Of a DNA stretch of 64,000 nucleotides, positions 22,831-34,669 are shown piece after piece. The notes under the pieces were generated by a model. That model searched no databases and had not been told where the DNA came from. It saw only the letters and a program-made list of their open reading frames with translations. The stretch covers positions 155,970,848 through 156,034,847 of the forward strand of contig OZ018322.1 in NCBI GenBank assembly GCA_963969495.1, given 5' to 3'. The translations under genes were made by a program, and so were the position numbers. Each line of letters begins with the position of its first letter. Positions within the stretch are counted from its first letter, which is position 1. Origin of the DNA: Ceratothoa steindachneri. Taxonomy: Eukaryota > Arthropoda > Malacostraca > Isopoda > Cymothoidae.

Positions 22831-23465
22831 TTGTATCAGTTTATATTTTGGTATTTTTTATCTATTCTTTTAATTCTTTAATAGTTTTGCGTAATTTCTT
22901 ATTTTCAAGATTATTTTTATCATAGTTATTGGTAATAATTAAGTATTCAATTTTGTGTTAAGTAGAATGTAAACATTTGTCTGCTTCCCTTGATTTTATT
23001 TTTATTAAGCCTTCCTCGCTTTTCTTAGCCTTCAGCACATTCAAAAAATTAAGTTGCGCTTATTTTTATCAAGGAAGTAAAGTTGAGGCAAAAATATTTT
23101 TATTTCCTTGCGCCTAAGTGTGCCAAAATGGAGGAAAATATATACATGTGGATGTTTTATTATTATTGTTATCTTGTAACGAAAAATTCATTGTATATAT
23201 ACTTCTAACGGAAGTGTGCAAATAAATATTATGATTATATTTTTCCTGGTTAAATTTTAATTCTGACATTAAATTTATACGTTTAGATGGCTGTTCACCT
23301 AAACGATAATTAATAATATTTTCGAATGTGTTTATTATTCCAAGAATATAATTATAAATGCGGTAAACTTAAATTGGCAATCAAGAGAAAAAATAATCTC
23401 AATTCTTTCTAGTATATAGTTGCCAATTACTTACAAAGTTCTAGCCGTTTATTAATGAAAATTAA
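22831..23465. other. No gene recognised
   Basis: AT-rich stretch up to the mariner element; nothing identifiable. Confidence 0.4.
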
Positions 23466-24763
23466 TACCAAACTTCAGCAAAGCCACTAATATTCTACTC
23501 ATAATCCAGTGTTTTTCCTGTTTTATATGTGTTTAATGTGGCCACGTCCTATATCAGGGGCGACATAAAGGCGAGAACAAAATTCCTCCCCGACGCGTAT
23601 CAGCATATCACAGCCACTGAATTGATCGTTGTTGATATTCGATGTTTAAGGTCATCGAGGTTAGTGGCCAGAGGTGGAACATAAAGGCAATAATTTACAT
23701 ATCTTGGGATCTGGCACGCCAAGGACAAAGAACAAGCTCATTGACCCTCTTCCTAGCAAACCATCACTGGGGCTCATTTTCATTCCAAAAATCCCAAACC
23801 TTCAGGTGCCACTGGGGTGGTGCTCAATCTTGTTGAAAAGTTCAGTCATGTGAATCTGCTCGCAGTAAATCAAAGAGCCATTTTTGGAGCATATCTCGTT
23901 TAGTTTGTTCTATCACGGTGTTCTCTCGAAGAAAAACGGAACATAAACCTTGTCATGAGACACAGTACAAAAGACCACCTTAGGGGAGTCCTTTTCGTGT
24001 TCAACTCTTTCATGTGAGTGCTCTGTTCCCCAAATTCACACATGTGACGATTGACTGTGCCACTCAAGTAAAAGGTCGTTTCATCATTAAATACTTATCG
24101 TGAAATGAAGGTTTCGACTTCCATCATCAACAGCATCAAATTGCAAACAAAAAATCTGCTTCCTTTTTTCGCATTTGGTAAGTGCTTTAACGAAGTGTAC
24201 TCTGTCTGTTTTCATATTTAGACGTCTTCTTAATACACGCCAGATAGCGGATTAACAATTCCCAGGCTCACGACTAGTTTGATATGAGGACTTCCTCGGG
24301 TTCCCCTAAATATCTCTATGGATTCTGATTACTTGTTCCTCCGAAACTTGTTGTCGTTACGGCCTTTTTCCTTCAGTTGAGAACTGCGACAACCGAATTT
24401 TTTTTGGCGATCTCGAGAAAGCAAAACACCTTTTGCTGAGGACTCGCCATTGAAAGTGCAAACATATAAACTAAGCAAATGGTATTCGGTTGAAGAATAA
24501 GTTATTTCGGTTCTATCAAAAGAATAATAGTCTACGCTGTTAATAGGCGTAGCCTAAGCAAAACCTAATAGGCATGTTCTTGACGATCATTGAGAAATGA
24601 ATCAATGTTTCTTGAGATCGATTCATTCTCTCTTCATTCTTTTTATATTATCGCTTTTATGCCGCCCGTGATGCAGGTGATGGCCACAATGAACACTTAT
24701 AATAGAGGAAATAAAACTTGATTATGCATAGAATATTAGTGGCTTTGCTGAAGTTTTGCACTA
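23466..24763 (-). mobile_element. Mariner-like DNA transposon with 28 bp terminal inverted repeats
   Basis: 23,470-23,497 and 24,729-24,756 are perfect reverse complements over 28 bp, beginning AAACTTCAGCAAAGCCACTA. They flank a minus-strand transposase relic. TA dinucleotides a few bases outside each end (23,466-23,467 and 24,762-24,763) could be the TA target duplication usual for Tc1/mariner elements. The total of about 1.3 kb is a normal mariner length. Confidence 0.85.
23515..24450 (-). pseudogene. Mariner-like transposase, decayed
   Basis: Minus strand from ATG at 24,450: MASPQQKVFCFLEIAKKNSV (first helix-turn-helix), then an RVLRRRLNMK-type segment, a NRALT-like middle part, RENTVIEQTKRDMLQKWLFD, LLRADSHD, FQQD-APPQWHLKVWDFWNEN (the second catalytic Asp block: FQQD), and RVNELVLCPWRARSQDM (the WPARSPD block, third catalytic position decayed). 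The C-terminus resembles PPLATNLDDLKHRIS. At least a dozen stops and several frameshifts interrupt it, so no protein is made. The gene fills the space between the terminal repeats, confirming the element. Confidence 0.8.
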
Positions 24764-25300
24764 CCTTTCTCTAATATAATTATTGTGTAGTGAAATTGGA
24801 TCATTATTTTTTAAAGTTCACTATTGTGCACGTATTGCATGGATTATATGTTATTTAGGAAAAATGGTACAAATTAGCAATAGTAAATTTGAGTATCAAT
24901 GCGATAGGGAGAATAAGAGTGACTTGCGCTTAATAACAACATAGAGCGATTGTTTTTTTCTCAAACATAATGTTAGTTGCATCATAAGTATTTTAAAAGT
25001 TCGATTTACAAAAACTAATATATAAGCAGCTGCCTCTCTTAAATGCACTTCAACTTTATCTCAGGTAAGAATTCTCCATGAACTGCTTATTTCTGAAGGC
25101 TCCGCTGCTTTCAACACCTAAAGTCAAACGCCTTTAAATTCTGGGCTTGACTGATAAATATAAACATCTGCTTCTACTATTGCCAGGAATTAGACACAGT
25201 TCAACATGTATTCACAGTTACAAGGAGTGGTGGATCTTTGAAGGAAACCTAATTCGGGAGAAAGTTATATAACTATCCCGTAGTCATGCATATTATAAAG
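24764..25300. other. No gene recognised
   Basis: AT-rich sequence between the mariner element and the first Penelope-like fragment. It might include its decayed upstream part, but I see no motif. Confidence 0.35.
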
Positions 25301-25402
25301 TAGAATGTGTGTGCAGTCAACATACACCGATCTCTTGTGATTTCACAACACATGGTACTACTTGCTACATAGTCACCCTGTTACATAAGGAACCCAACCC
25401 CT

Positions 25403-25732
25403 TTGGGCTTGCGATCCTGTATGATTTACAATTATACATGTACGACCTGCCACAGTCGTTATGTTGGCCAAACTGGCTTAGAATTCAACTGCAGGATCGC
25501 GAAGCACTTGGGTTTGTCTCATACGACTGGTATTCCTATTTCTAAACCTGAAGCCTCTTCCATCAGGCAACATTCAGAGTATCGCCATCATCCTCTTAAT
25601 TCTAACTCATTTACTATATTATCTTCAGCCTTAACTTCTCTCGATTTGAAAATCTTAGAGTCATTATATATCATTAAAATAAATCCAAACCTAAATAATT
25701 ACGCCTCCTTAATTAAATTATTCACAATATAA
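25403..25732 (+). pseudogene. Penelope-like element 1, GIY-YIG endonuclease end
   Basis: The frame encodes YTCTTCHSRYVGQTGLEF, KHLGLSHTTG, SIRQHSEYRHHP, FTILSS, LKILESLYIIKINPNLNN, the signature order of the C-terminal GIY-YIG nuclease of Penelope-like retroelements (Cys-Cys pair, YVGQT, Glu in ILESLYI). The RT part upstream is absent or unrecognisable. The natural C-terminus ends with a TAA at 25,732. A non-coding tail runs to about 26,235 and contains GAAGATGGTCC and CCGAAACGTCC, then AATAAA; this kind of tail recurs after other Penelope-like fragments here. Confidence 0.8.
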
Positions 25733-26254
25733 CCAACCAACACTTCAATAGATTAACTAGCCAACCGACCAACCAAATAAATTTCGTCAGTAGTTTTATA
25801 TGTTTAGTTAGCTGAGTTCTCGACTCCCACGATAAAGGTTAGTCACTTTTTTCATTCTGATTTGTTTTCGGGTATTTTGTCTTTTTTCTTTTTTCTTTTT
25901 ACAATTTAATATAATAGGTTATTTTTTGTTTACTTCAGTAACTTTTAATATGTGATAATCGAGTCAGTTTGTTATAATTTCACTTTCTATTATTTTTTTT
26001 TTAAATACCACTGGGTAATATTATTTAATTCTATATATTATTAGTGTTTTTACTTTAATTTTAATTATTGTCAATTTTATTATTTTAACTTGCCTTCTTC
26101 CGCTTTTTTTTTAATGCCTTCTTTCAAGTGTTATCAATTAATGTTCCTTGCCCTTCGCATTAGATGATATAGTCGCTGAAGATGGTCCTAGTAAAGGTCC
26201 GAAACGTCCGGCCAATAAATGATTAGTATAATCACCTGGGTCTTCATATTCCTG

Positions 26255-26256
26255 CT

Positions 26257-26290
<34 letters not shown>
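26255..26290. repeat. (CA)n(TA)n compound microsatellite
   Basis: CA to about 26,266 then TA to 26,290, between a Penelope-like tail and a possible LTR end. Confidence 0.9.
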
Positions 26291-26640
26291 GTCGTAGAAT
26301 CCGGGTAGCCGAACCTGAATCCTTTGGCTTCCCTCTAAAGATGCAGGGGAGGGAAGATGACTGCCCCCAAATCAGGAAAAGATTTCCTCTTCGAGTTCGT
26401 TTGGGGTTTTAAATGGCGAAAGTGAATTAATCGTTGGCCAATATTGCTACTAATGAATTAGGATTTGGTGTTTGGAGGATTTTAACAGGAAAAACAAAAA
26501 TAATCTTTTAATCTTATACCAACAACAACAGATATTTACTGAATAATATACAGGTGATTTAGTTAATACCGTTTACTAAATGAATGAAATTGAAATGACA
26601 AGTAGGACTCGTCTTAGCTATACTAGGCTCAATAAGTACT
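26291..26640 (-). repeat. Possible LTR fragment of a gypsy relative
   Basis: On the minus strand this stretch ends GGATTCTACGACA directly against (TA)n. The LTRs of the intact element end CATTCTACGACA, also against (TA)n. Only these final bases are clearly alike; the rest is different sequence. A solo or truncated LTR of a related family is a reasonable guess, with the other boundary unknown. Confidence 0.35.
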
Positions 26641-26649
26641 CTGATTGCC

Positions 26650-27113
26650 AGGAAACCCAAAGAACATCAAAACATAGGAGTATATGCAATACCATGCAAC
26701 GATTGCCATAAAGTTTATATATTGAAAACGGGGAGAAATCTAGACAAGAGATTGTACGAACACAAAAGAGATATTAGAGTGGGCAGCGAAAGTAGTGGAA
26801 TTTACAAGAATCATTTGATCGATTTCAATGGAAGTAAAATGGTATTTAAATCGGCTAACATGTTAAGAGAAGAATCGTAGAATCGAGCTTGATATCGTCC
26901 GTTCCTAATTTAAATCTATCTGAGGGTCAATTTTCTTTTAATCCTGTAATAAGAAAGCAAATAAACAAAATAGTAAAATGTCAGCCCTTCAATATGTTTA
27001 GGCCTAATCCCTTCCCCAGATTAGCCACAAGTAGGGGATTGGGGGAAAAAAGAGGGGAGCTTGTGTTATGCTTATATGCACTTCTCTTATATTTTCTACC
27101 CAGTGTCAGTTGA
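26650..27113 (+). pseudogene. Penelope-like element 2, GIY-YIG endonuclease end
   Basis: The frame reads HQNIGVYAIPCNDCHKVYI, KTGRNLDKRLYEHKRDIRVG, IYKNHLIDFNGSKMVFKSAN, and after a shift RRIVESSLISSVPNLNLSEG and IRKQINKI. GVYAIPC and YI..KTGRN are the GIY-YIG strands, and RRIVESSLI holds the catalytic Glu. The usual G in YIG is L here. It ends about 27,113; downstream CACCGAAACTG and AATT-rich sequence form the tail. It is a different subgroup from element 1, and close to element 3 (34.7-35.2 kb). Confidence 0.78.
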
Positions 27114-27211
27114 AAAAGGGTGTGAGATACACCGAAACTGTTCTGAATTAAATTGTCTTCTGAGAATGTGGTTTAATTCCTCATCTTTTCTTGCGATATT
27201 GCATTAATTTT

Positions 27212-27216
<5 letters not shown>

Positions 27217-27281
<65 letters not shown>
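27217..27281. repeat. (TA)n microsatellite
   Basis: Pure TA run directly after the tail of Penelope-like element 2. Confidence 0.95.
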
Positions 27282-27282
<1 letters not shown>

Positions 27283-27556
27283 CCGGAGTAAGAATTCAAT
27301 GGCAAAGAGAATAACGATATTCTTTGCCCCTTTTTTATCTGGTTACGTTTCAATCAAACACATGCTAATTTTCTTGCCTGATAAAATGAACCATGAATTA
27401 GGTTTATATGCAAATCAATTAACATTGAGATTAATTAAAACTAGCAGGTACAATTATGTATATGAATATACATGTATATACATATATACATTTTATAGCA
27501 ATAGATCATAAATAGTTAATTATTTAAACAAAGATTGAGAAATTGTGACCGTAGCA

Positions 27557-27753
27557 GGTGGAGTGGGGCAAATATATGAACAACTAAGTGCAGGAAAATT
27601 TTATTTTAACAAATTGAAATCTCACTGGTCACACAAGTTGTAGAAATACGACTAAGCAACGTATTTCTACAACTTGTGTGACTGGTAAGATTTCGATTTG
27701 TTAAAATTTAAATTTTTTTGCTCTGAGTTGTTCCTAACTTTGCTCCCCTCTTC
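27557..27753. mobile_element. Fold-back element (about 95 bp arms, 9 nt loop)
   Basis: Two arms are reverse complements around the loop ACTAAGCAA (27,651-27,659). The inner 20 bp or so pair perfectly (CACAAGTTGTAGAAATACG against its complement); the outer parts carry mismatches and small indels but remain alignable out to GGAGTGGGG and its counterpart near 27,748. No coding capacity. It resembles a fold-back MITE or a decayed head-to-head insertion. Confidence 0.75.
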
Positions 27754-28309
27754 CTGAATTAAAAAGTTCTCTGATGCAATAGTGGCAGAACATTGATATA
27801 CTTATGTTACATCCAGAACGTTTTCCAGTCCATGTCACGTCAAATTGCATCTACAATATTATCAACGCTAGTTGAGGTATTAAAAACTATTAAGTAAAAT
27901 TATTTACAATCTGATCGACTTATTGTTTGTTATTCTATTTATAATTTCGTGGAGACATAAATAGTTTAGAACGTTCTAAAATTTAAGTGTGATGAGTTGT
28001 GTGAGCGGAGAAAAGAAGCGAGATACCGGTGTTTAATTCACTATGTGGCTGATGACAGATGTGGATAAAACTTCTTATGCTCTTTGTACGTGTCTCAGCG
28101 CCACGTCAGTACTGGTGTAGCTCACTCAAAGTATAAGTAAAGGTAAATATCCATACACGTATACACATGTTCGCCATCTTGAGCTATCGACCTAAGAGAT
28201 TAAGTGGGATTATCGCAAATCCTTTTATGGTTAATTGCTTACTTGCTCAAAGCTGCCACCATCTGATCCCCAGGGTGCGCTGCAGATACTAAATGTAGAA
28301 TCTTTCAAG
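27754..28309. other. No gene recognised
   Basis: AT-rich stretch with no recognisable feature. Confidence 0.4.
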
Positions 28310-30640
28310 ACTTTTCAGATACTTACGGTAAGTAACCTAGCATTCAGGTTAGTACACACGGCCCTGTACACCGCCACTTTTGTACCCACACGTAGGCTTC
28401 TGTTCTGAAACACTCTTATCGTAAGCCTCCCAAAAGCCGCCGAGGCCAGGCAGATTCTCCGCTGCACATTGTCAGTGATATTCCCATCAGCATTTACTAG
28501 TGATCCAAGATATGTGAAGTTGTCAACGTTCCTTAGTGCTATGCTATTTACGTAGAAGGTACCAAGATTTTGTTCATGCGTGACCACTGAGACCGTCTCA
28601 GTCTTATTGATGTTCATAGCCAAACCTGCCTACGTGTATGCTCTCTCAACTGCATTGATCTTTCTCTTGGGAGCAGCGGCATTATAGCCAATAATCCTGA
28701 CATATTTCAGCTAAACGACCCTTTCCTGCGATATTTTTGTGGCCACACGCAATCTACTCAGATTGAAAAAGTTACCACCTAAGCGATAGTTTAGCATTAT
28801 TCTATGATCCGGATTCATATTAAGTTTGACAGCACTAAATACAGCAGCCATGAAAAGGTTAAAGATTATAGGTGCAATGACACACCCCTGCCTCACTCCG
28901 GTTCAAACCTTCATTAATCACAAGAGCCATAGCTCCTTCATGCAGGTCTTTAACCATCGCAAGGAGCTTGGGTGGGCATCCAAACTTTCGCAACACCTCC
29001 CAGAGTAAGTGATGATTCACTGTGCCAGATGCCTTAGTTAAATCCACGAAGATCATGGAGAGGGCACGATGCTGCTCTGTACACTTTTCCTGTAGCTGGG
29101 GGACCAAAAGAACCCTGTCTACCATGTTTTGTTTCTTTTTTAAACCGCACTCCCTCTCCAGAAACACACCCCTAGCTATGCTGTTGATCAGTCTCATATG
29201 AATTATTCAGGCCATGTTCTTGCCACGACTGTTGTTACATATAGTTCTATCCCCTTTATTCTTGCAGATGCTGATGATGTCAGCATCTTTACATTGCTGC
29301 GGAACGTATCTAGATGACCATGCAAGATCCACAAATGAGCACATGCAGCCTACCACCGCCTCACCTCCACCCTACACCAAAGCAAATCACCAGGAATCCA
29401 ACCAGGTCTGGCATACCTCCCGTGTTGCAAACTGCTGATGGTAGCCCTTACTTACCGATACGAAGGTGGTAGATTTAGTTCCCGAAGAACGGCCAATTCA
29501 GGCAAATCTGCCAGCAGCTGCCAGTCGATGTCAGTTTTCCCGTTCATTATATTACGGTAGTGTTTTTCCCAGTGTCCAACGACAGCCGATCGTTTGGTTA
29601 TCAGAACAGCGCTACCTGCACTTCTAAGAAGGCACCGCGCGCCCCTCCGCGCTCCATAGACGGCCTTCTACGCCGTGCAGAACTGCTGCTGTTTACCGGT
29701 GTCAGCGTACCGCTGGATCTCGTCCGCGAGCTTATGCCACCAGTTGTTTTCCATGGTTCTGATTTTTCGTTGCAGGAAAGAGCTCAGCTCGGTGTATCAA
29801 GCGCGGTTCGTGGCACACGGTTTCCTCAACACCCTCTTGTGCACTTCATTCCTGTCGTCCAAGAGTTGCTGGCTGTCAACCCTGTGCTGATTAAACCTGT
29901 CTCGGTGCTTCTTTTTACCCATTCCAATATATCTCTGGTCCCCTCGGAGAGTGCAGCAGCGACTTTGCTCCACCTCTCCGTCAGGAACTCGGTTGAGATT
30001 GGGGTGGGTGCGTTAGTGAAATTGATGTCAAAACAGTCTTGTAGCGCATTTCTGAATTCTTCACACTTCTCACTGTCGTTGTGTTCAGACACATTTATTT
30101 TAGCAGGGGGAGCATTTGCCGGCACAAGGAGCCTAACGCTGAGTTTCAGCTTTGCGTGCACCAGCCGCTGCTCTATGCAGCAATCCAGCCCTTTCATCAC
30201 ACGTACAATAAAGATGTCCGGCCGATCCAGCTGTCTGGTTAGCACGTAATCCAATAGGTGCCAAGTCTTTGAACGATGGTGTATCCATGTAGACTTAGGC
30301 ATAGATTTTAGCTTAAAAAGAGTGTTGGTGATAACGAGATAGTTCTGGGCACAGAAACTCAGCAGCATTAAACCACTGTCGTTGCACTTTCCAATTCTCT
30401 AAACACCGAGCAAGCTATCCCAGAGGTTCTTGTTTCTTCCAAATCTGGCCTTAAAATCCCCAAGCACCAACAGCTTGTTGCCAGCCGGCACAAAATACAC
30501 AGCTCCTCTAGGGTCTCATAGGAACAGTCTTTTAGGTCCTCACGCCAGTGATGCAAGGTGGCTGGTCTATGATGTACATAAGTCTACCAAATCGTTTGGA
30601 GCTTCCCTTATCTGCCACCCGGGGGACGCGCCTATACGCT
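28310..30640 (-). pseudogene. LINE of a second type: endonuclease and RT, dead
   Basis: Minus strand. Endonuclease end (30,640-30,170): KLLVLGDFKARFGRNKNLW (GDFN changed to GDFK), NYLVITNTLFKLKS, TWIHHRSKTWHLLDYVLTRQ. Linker to about 29,200. RT: QLQEKCTEQHRALSMIFVDL followed by TKASGTVNHHLLW (motif A, with the usual AFD reading ASG), LRKFGCPPKLLAMVKDLH, RQGCVIAPIIFNLFM (motif B). The position of the YADD motif C reads LKYVRIIGYN, so the active site is destroyed. Then AMNINKTE, VDNFTYLGSLVNADGNI, VQRRICLASAAFGRL and VAVYRAVC. This arrangement is common in marine-animal LINEs with LQEKCREQHRDL-type motifs; I do not assign the clade. Multiple stops and frameshifts; truncated at both ends. Confidence 0.85.
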
Positions 30641-30885
30641 GACACCCAAGCGATAATATTTTACGGTTGAATACACTATTGTGCGTCGATGCCAAAGTAG
30701 GCATACGAAAAAGATTCTTATATACGGTATAATAAGGTTTCTACACAATTATATTCAATTTAACGTGTCCCATAGGCATGACATTTTTCCATGGTTGACC
30801 GACTCTGTTAAATATTGTTTCGTAACCATTTTTTTTTATTTGTTTCATTATTTATTGTCTTAGATCAGTTTTATTTTAAGTTCTT

Positions 30886-30890
<5 letters not shown>

Positions 30891-30954
<64 letters not shown>
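30891..30954. repeat. (TA)n microsatellite
   Basis: Pure TA run. Confidence 0.95.
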
Positions 30955-30956
<2 letters not shown>

Positions 30957-31289
30957 AAGAAACTCACAACTTGCACGTGAGTCAAAATTATGATAAATAA
31001 CACCAACAAGAAAAGAGCGGATGCAAAATATTTACTAATTTGGTGAATATTTAGAGGTCGCTATGTGTCTCCATATTTTTAAATTTCAGTTAAATTATTG
31101 GAACTTTTTAATAGTAGGCATTTATTGGTTGTTACTTATATACTATCATATATTTGTCATTGATAACTCATTCCTTATGAATTACAATACTTCGCAAAAA
31201 AATCAAGATATTGTATTATCTGAAAAGTGGAATGACATTCACATACTTGGCGTATGATGTAATAATAATTGTTGTTTCAGCTTGTTGAT
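30955..31289. other. No gene recognised
   Basis: AT-rich; a 64-codon open frame at 31,063 has no motif and is not supported. Confidence 0.4.
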
Positions 31290-31598
31290 TTCCATTTTCA
31301 TTTGTAAAGTGATGACGCAATAACGCCACCTCGTTTCAAATGGTGATGAAATCGCACCATTTCCTATATGAGTCAGCGAGGATTGATTAATTGTTCATTT
31401 GTAGATGAATTTTAATAGTTGACGTAATACAAGTGAATACAAGTGCTGATTTATGCAAGTATATATATAATTATTTAGGTAAGTAATATAAATGTTTATT
31501 GAGTGCATTGATGATTTGCAGGTTTTTATCAATATCAGACTTACTTAAAGAATATTAGAATTATATGTTAACACACTTTATGTTTATATTTTAATTCA

Positions 31599-31600
<2 letters not shown>

Positions 31601-31666
<66 letters not shown>
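31601..31666. repeat. (TA)n microsatellite in copy B leader
   Basis: TA run at the position homologous to 1,495-1,587 of copy A. Confidence 0.95.
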
Positions 31667-31670
<4 letters not shown>

Positions 31671-31919
31671 TAAGCATGACTGCCGTATTTTTCACAGACA
31701 CAGGAGCCTATTTATTTATGTCTAATGAAAGCTTATTCTTTCAGGAATATTGAATATTTAGATATTTTAGAGTATAAAAAAATATATTTTAAGTATAACT
31801 AAATGGAGGGGAACCGTCATCTCACTGAGTTACAATAAATTTTTATTTCTGTTTTTTCATATTATGGCTCGAAGTATTCGTTCATTTGCGGAAGTCTGGC
31901 TTTTATGACATCCTACTAG

Positions 31920-34110
31920 TGAGCTTTCATATGCAAGACTACCAGAATGTGGTGATGTGATTCGTGTTGTTCAGTACCACCATTAAGTGGAGTCAATAAC
32001 TTCAAAACAAAGTTACAACCTCTCTTTCAAAAAAGACATAAAAGTATGGGAAAGAGCCAGGATTTCCACACAGCGAATAGACTCTTGCGTTGGGAAACTC
32101 TCAAGGTTGTATGAAGAATACCTTTCTTTAAAGAAGAAACGCAAAACCGAAATGTACTCATGTAGAATGAATGAGCGTAGTTTCACATCTACTCTTTCAA
32201 AACTTTTTGACATAGCCTCAAAAAATGCTTTAAATGTGGTAAAAATGAAGAAGACCGCCAGTTTCTGTTGATACAGAGAGAGAAAATTTTTTCCTGCAGT
32301 ATGTCGTGGACTGAAAAGATTACTTCAGCCAAGGAATCCCGCAAAAGATATCGACATGAGAAGGTTTACAATACAAAAAAAAAGTATATACTTCGAAAAA
32401 TCAATCAGAAGCTGATTCTCATGCAGATTTCGAGTCATCATCATCTGAAAGAGAAAGTTTAATTGCGGCAAACAAAGAGTTTTCACCACCTTCTTCAACT
32501 AGAAAAAAGAATGAACAATGTCGTCCTTCATATTCAAAAAATATCTTTTCAACTCTAAGTGTGGCTGCTGTTCTTGATCGTGCAAATATTACGGATAGAA
32601 AAGTAGCAATGGTTGCTGGTTCAATAGCACAAGACTTGGGTCAGGATATTGCAGCTATGACACTTTCCAAGAGTTCTATACGACGTTCCAAAAAGCAAGT
32701 AAGAGAGGCAACATATACTGAACACAAAGCTTCGTTCTCTGTTGAAGGACAGATCCTTCTTGACTTGCATGGAAAACTACTACCTGCTATTGATGACGCA
32801 AAGGAAACAGTAGAACGAAATAAAAAAATAGTTTCTGTAAATGGAATGGAAAAACTTCTTGGTGTGCCAAAAAAGAACACGAGCAACAGGAGAAGATATG
32901 GCATGCATTTCATCAATTAATGACTGGAATCTTCGTGACGAAGTTCAAGGCGTTGTATTTGACACAACTGCATCAAATACAGGCATATAAAAAAGAGCTT
33001 GTACCATAATTGAGAAAGTATTAGGAAGGAGGCTTGTTTGGATTGCATGCCGTCATTATATTTTCGAAATTATGTTGTCATGTGCTTGCAATATTTTACT
33101 TGGGCCTACAATTGGTCCAAAGAGGAGTCTCTTTAAACGTTTTAAAGAACAATGGTCGTCCCTTAAAAAGGAATCTTTTTTAAAGGCAGATGGCAGTTTA
33201 TTCGTCAATCCAGTAATGCATAATATTCGAGGAGAAATGGTCCTATATTTTCAGGAAGCTTTGAAATCTCGTCAGTTGCGTGACGATTATGAAGAATTGC
33301 TGCGACTCAGTCTCTTCTTTCTTGGAAGAATTAATAAAACATAAGTTACATTAAGAACCCCAAGAGCAACTTATCATGCACGCTGGATGACTAAGGGTAT
33401 ATATGTCTTGAAAATATACTTGTTTCAGCATCAACTGAAACTAACGGAACGTGAAAAGGCCAATATCACAGATTGCTCTCTTTTTATTGCTTTGGTCTAC
33501 TCGCGTTTTTGGAATGAAGCCCATTTTGGAATTAATGCTCCTTTAAATGACATACTGCCTCTTAAAACTTTTCAAAAGTACCCAAATCAGAAAATATCTA
33601 AAGAAGCAACCACAGCCCTTCACAGACACCTTTGGTATCTTGGAGAACATCTTATTAGTCTTGCATTTTTCAATCATAGAATTAATGCTGAGACCAAACA
33701 GAAAATGGTCTCCAATCTCCAACGTAATGAAAACACCAAAGTTGTTCGCCGATTGAATCTTACAAAAAACATCGAGGATTAGGACTTGCATGAACTGTTA
33801 ACTCAAAAACCTAAGCTAATCTTCAGTCTCCTAATGAAAGATGGATACAAGTTAGCAGAGAATAAATTCCTGAAGACTAACCCAAGTTTTGGGGAAGAGA
33901 ATACGTGCTTTCAAGAATTTCAACTTCGAGCGATTAACTTAGTGGTTGTTAACGATCCAGCAGAAAGAGATATTGCACTGCTTAAATCGTATAATGTATC
34001 TCTAACATAAGATGAAAAACAGAAACAGATGCTTCTCAGACTTGTGGCAAAACATCGCAAAAAATTTCCCTCATGCTCAACCGGATCAATGTTTAATCAG
34101 CAATTTTAGG
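31920..34110 (+). pseudogene. Transposase-like protein, copy B, interrupted
   Basis: Read through its breaks, the plus strand encodes about 700 residues. Order: LPECGDVIRVVQYHH, TAA, KKDIKVWERARIS, SKLFDIASKNALNVV, a one-base loss in an A run near 32,243, basic KESRKRYRHEK, acidic ADFESSSSERESL, LSVAAVLDRANITDRKVAMV, TLSKSSIRRSKKQVREATY, LLDLHGKLLPAIDD, a shift near 32,870, VVFDTTASNTG (possible first catalytic Asp), stop, VWIACRHYIFEIMLSCA, TIGPKRSLFKRFKEQW, stop near 33,342, TYHARWMTKGIYVLKIYLF, LWYLGEHLISLAFF, then a basic C-terminus to about 34,110. DTTASN, CRHYIFE and HARWM blocks recall RNase H-fold transposases, but no named family is certain. Dead as read: at least four in-frame stops. 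Confidence 0.7.
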
Positions 34111-34418
34111 TATAATTTGTGTCAAAAAGAAATCATTTGCAATTTAACTATTTTATTTTCACTTTAATATAAATATTAAAAAAAATTGTCTTTCAACACC
34201 AAGAACTGTTTCAAATAAACTAGTATTTAAAAAGACTGTTCATTTCTATCCCTCAAATTAATTTACCAGCAGACTAATAAGTTCAGATCCATATAGTGAC
34301 CAGTAAATATTGTTCGATTTTTATGAAATTGAGTATGTGACCTATTGTTCAATGTGGTAATACAATCAGGCATGTGGAGAAAAAACTAAAAAATATTTTG
34401 GTTGGGACCACCCTAATG
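34111..34418. other. 3' flank of copy B; no gene
   Basis: AT-rich sequence without recognisable coding capacity; part may be the 3' end of the copy B element. Confidence 0.4.
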
Positions 34419-34655
<237 letters not shown>

Positions 34656-34669
34656 AAGATAATGGTAAA

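Larger units (their letters stand above)
31290..34110 (+). mobile_element. Transposase-like repeat, copy B (longest copy)
   Basis: The part up to about 33,165 is the inverted sister of 1-1,890. The unit includes a leader with (TA)n and the interrupted gene described separately. The 3' limit is set near the end of coding sequence at about 34,110 because copy A is cut by the window edge. No terminal inverted repeats were recognised, so the element class is open. Confidence 0.65.

Noticed and set aside
29560..30249. 229-codon plus-strand frame
   Set aside because: It is antisense to the recognised minus-strand LINE linker and endonuclease end, and has no motif of its own.
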